The notes beneath the pieces are model-generated. The model was not told the DNA's origin and did not search any database. It was given only the letters and a program-made list of their open reading frames with translations. This document shows positions 63,895-64,000 of a DNA stretch of 64,000 nucleotides, piece by piece. Every line of letters starts with the position of its first letter. Position 1 is the first letter of the stretch. The position numbers were made by a program, and so were the translations under genes. Source of the stretch: Acidisoma sp. L85 (GTDB lineage: Bacteria; Pseudomonadota; Alphaproteobacteria; Acetobacterales; Acetobacteraceae); NCBI RefSeq assembly GCF_009765865.1, contig NZ_LMUQ01000073.1, forward strand, positions 247,176 to 311,175, read 5' to 3'.

Positions 63895-64000
63895 TTAACT
63901 GTCGGCCTTATGAGCCTCGGCTGCCCCTTCGGCGCCCACAGCGATGGCATAGGCGGTATTGACCACCGCGACATGCGAAAAGGCCTGCGGAAAATTGCCA
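63895..64000 (-). CDS. Second GH15 glycoside hydrolase, C-terminal end only
   Basis: The minus-strand reading into the window edge gives GNFPQAFSHVAVVNTAYAIA followed by a short Ala/Glu-rich tail and TAA at 63897-63895. GNFPQAFSH matches the GH15 C-terminal block, as in the gene at 42341-44149 (GNFPQALTH). The rest lies outside the window. Confidence 0.75.
   Translation of the reverse strand, partial: GNFPQAFSHVAVVNTAYAIAVGAEGAAEAHKADS

Overview
This window is a high-GC alphaproteobacterial chromosome segment, most likely Rhodospirillales/Acetobacteraceae. That is inferred from the trpG-trpD-trpC-moaC-moeA order, the hisB-hisH overlap, a glucose-dehydrogenase-like SDR overlapping a GH15 glucoamylase, an acetan-type sugar-phosphate transferase, a bacterial topoisomerase IB and a Glc(DEF) glycolate oxidase. 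Most of it is ordinary core chromosome with tightly packed, often ATGA-overlapping genes. No rRNA, tRNA, CRISPR array or intact insertion sequence was seen. Layout. 1-2.2 kb: hisH (cut by the window edge), hisB and trpS on the minus strand. 2.3-6.7 kb: a two-gene RND efflux pump behind an orphan TetR-type palindrome. 6.9-11.1 kb: a PLP dehydratase, two lipid-linked-sugar glycosyltransferases and a DUF985 cupin. 11.5-16.3 kb: GST, gloB with a divergent methyltransferase, a DUF3309 mini-protein, topoisomerase IB and a plant-like SABATH methyltransferase. 16.3-20.4 kb: glcD-glcE-glcF. 20.3-24.2 kb: a matrixin-like metalloprotease, a small CBU_0592-type membrane protein and a cytoplasmic copper amine oxidase. 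24.3-30.9 kb: an amino-sugar (or Amadori-compound) uptake and catabolic regulon with two permeases, a binding protein, a ROK repressor, a SIS-domain deaminase/deglycase and a ROK kinase. It has a shared AT-rich operator motif but no ATPase gene. 30.9-34.1 kb: YqaE, a SnoaL-like protein, MarR and an ABC exporter. 34.2-38.7 kb: the trp/molybdopterin operon ending in DUF167. 38.8-44.1 kb: msrB, a LacI regulator, a mini-lipoprotein, mug, SDR and GH15. 44.15-50.3 kb is an accessory island that looks unlike its surroundings: visibly richer in A+T in part, loosely packed and full of broken frames. It holds a bacterial neprosin (glutamic peptidase) with the plant-type activation domain and both catalytic glutamates, a two-TM protein of unknown function, a patatin-like phospholipase broken by two -1 frameshifts, a metallophosphoesterase with a scrambled 3' end and an unrecognised minus-strand protein. 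50.3-64 kb returns to core-like content: a TerC-family transporter, purB, an exopolysaccharide initiating transferase, a large cellulase in which GH5 appears inserted inside a Calx-beta domain, an acyltransferase, radC, an argD-argF-racemase operon, recX, an MFS transporter and the 3' end of a second GH15 enzyme. A family of about 85-95 bp composite palindromes occurs three times (6.8, 54.2 and 62.4 kb). Each copy lies exactly between two convergent genes, suggesting a terminator-like or REP/MITE-type element. The observations most worth a second look are the neprosin island, this palindrome family, the nested GH5/Calx-beta enzyme, the Ser83/Cys197 racemase coupled to arginine biosynthesis and the amine oxidase beside the sugar-amine regulon.
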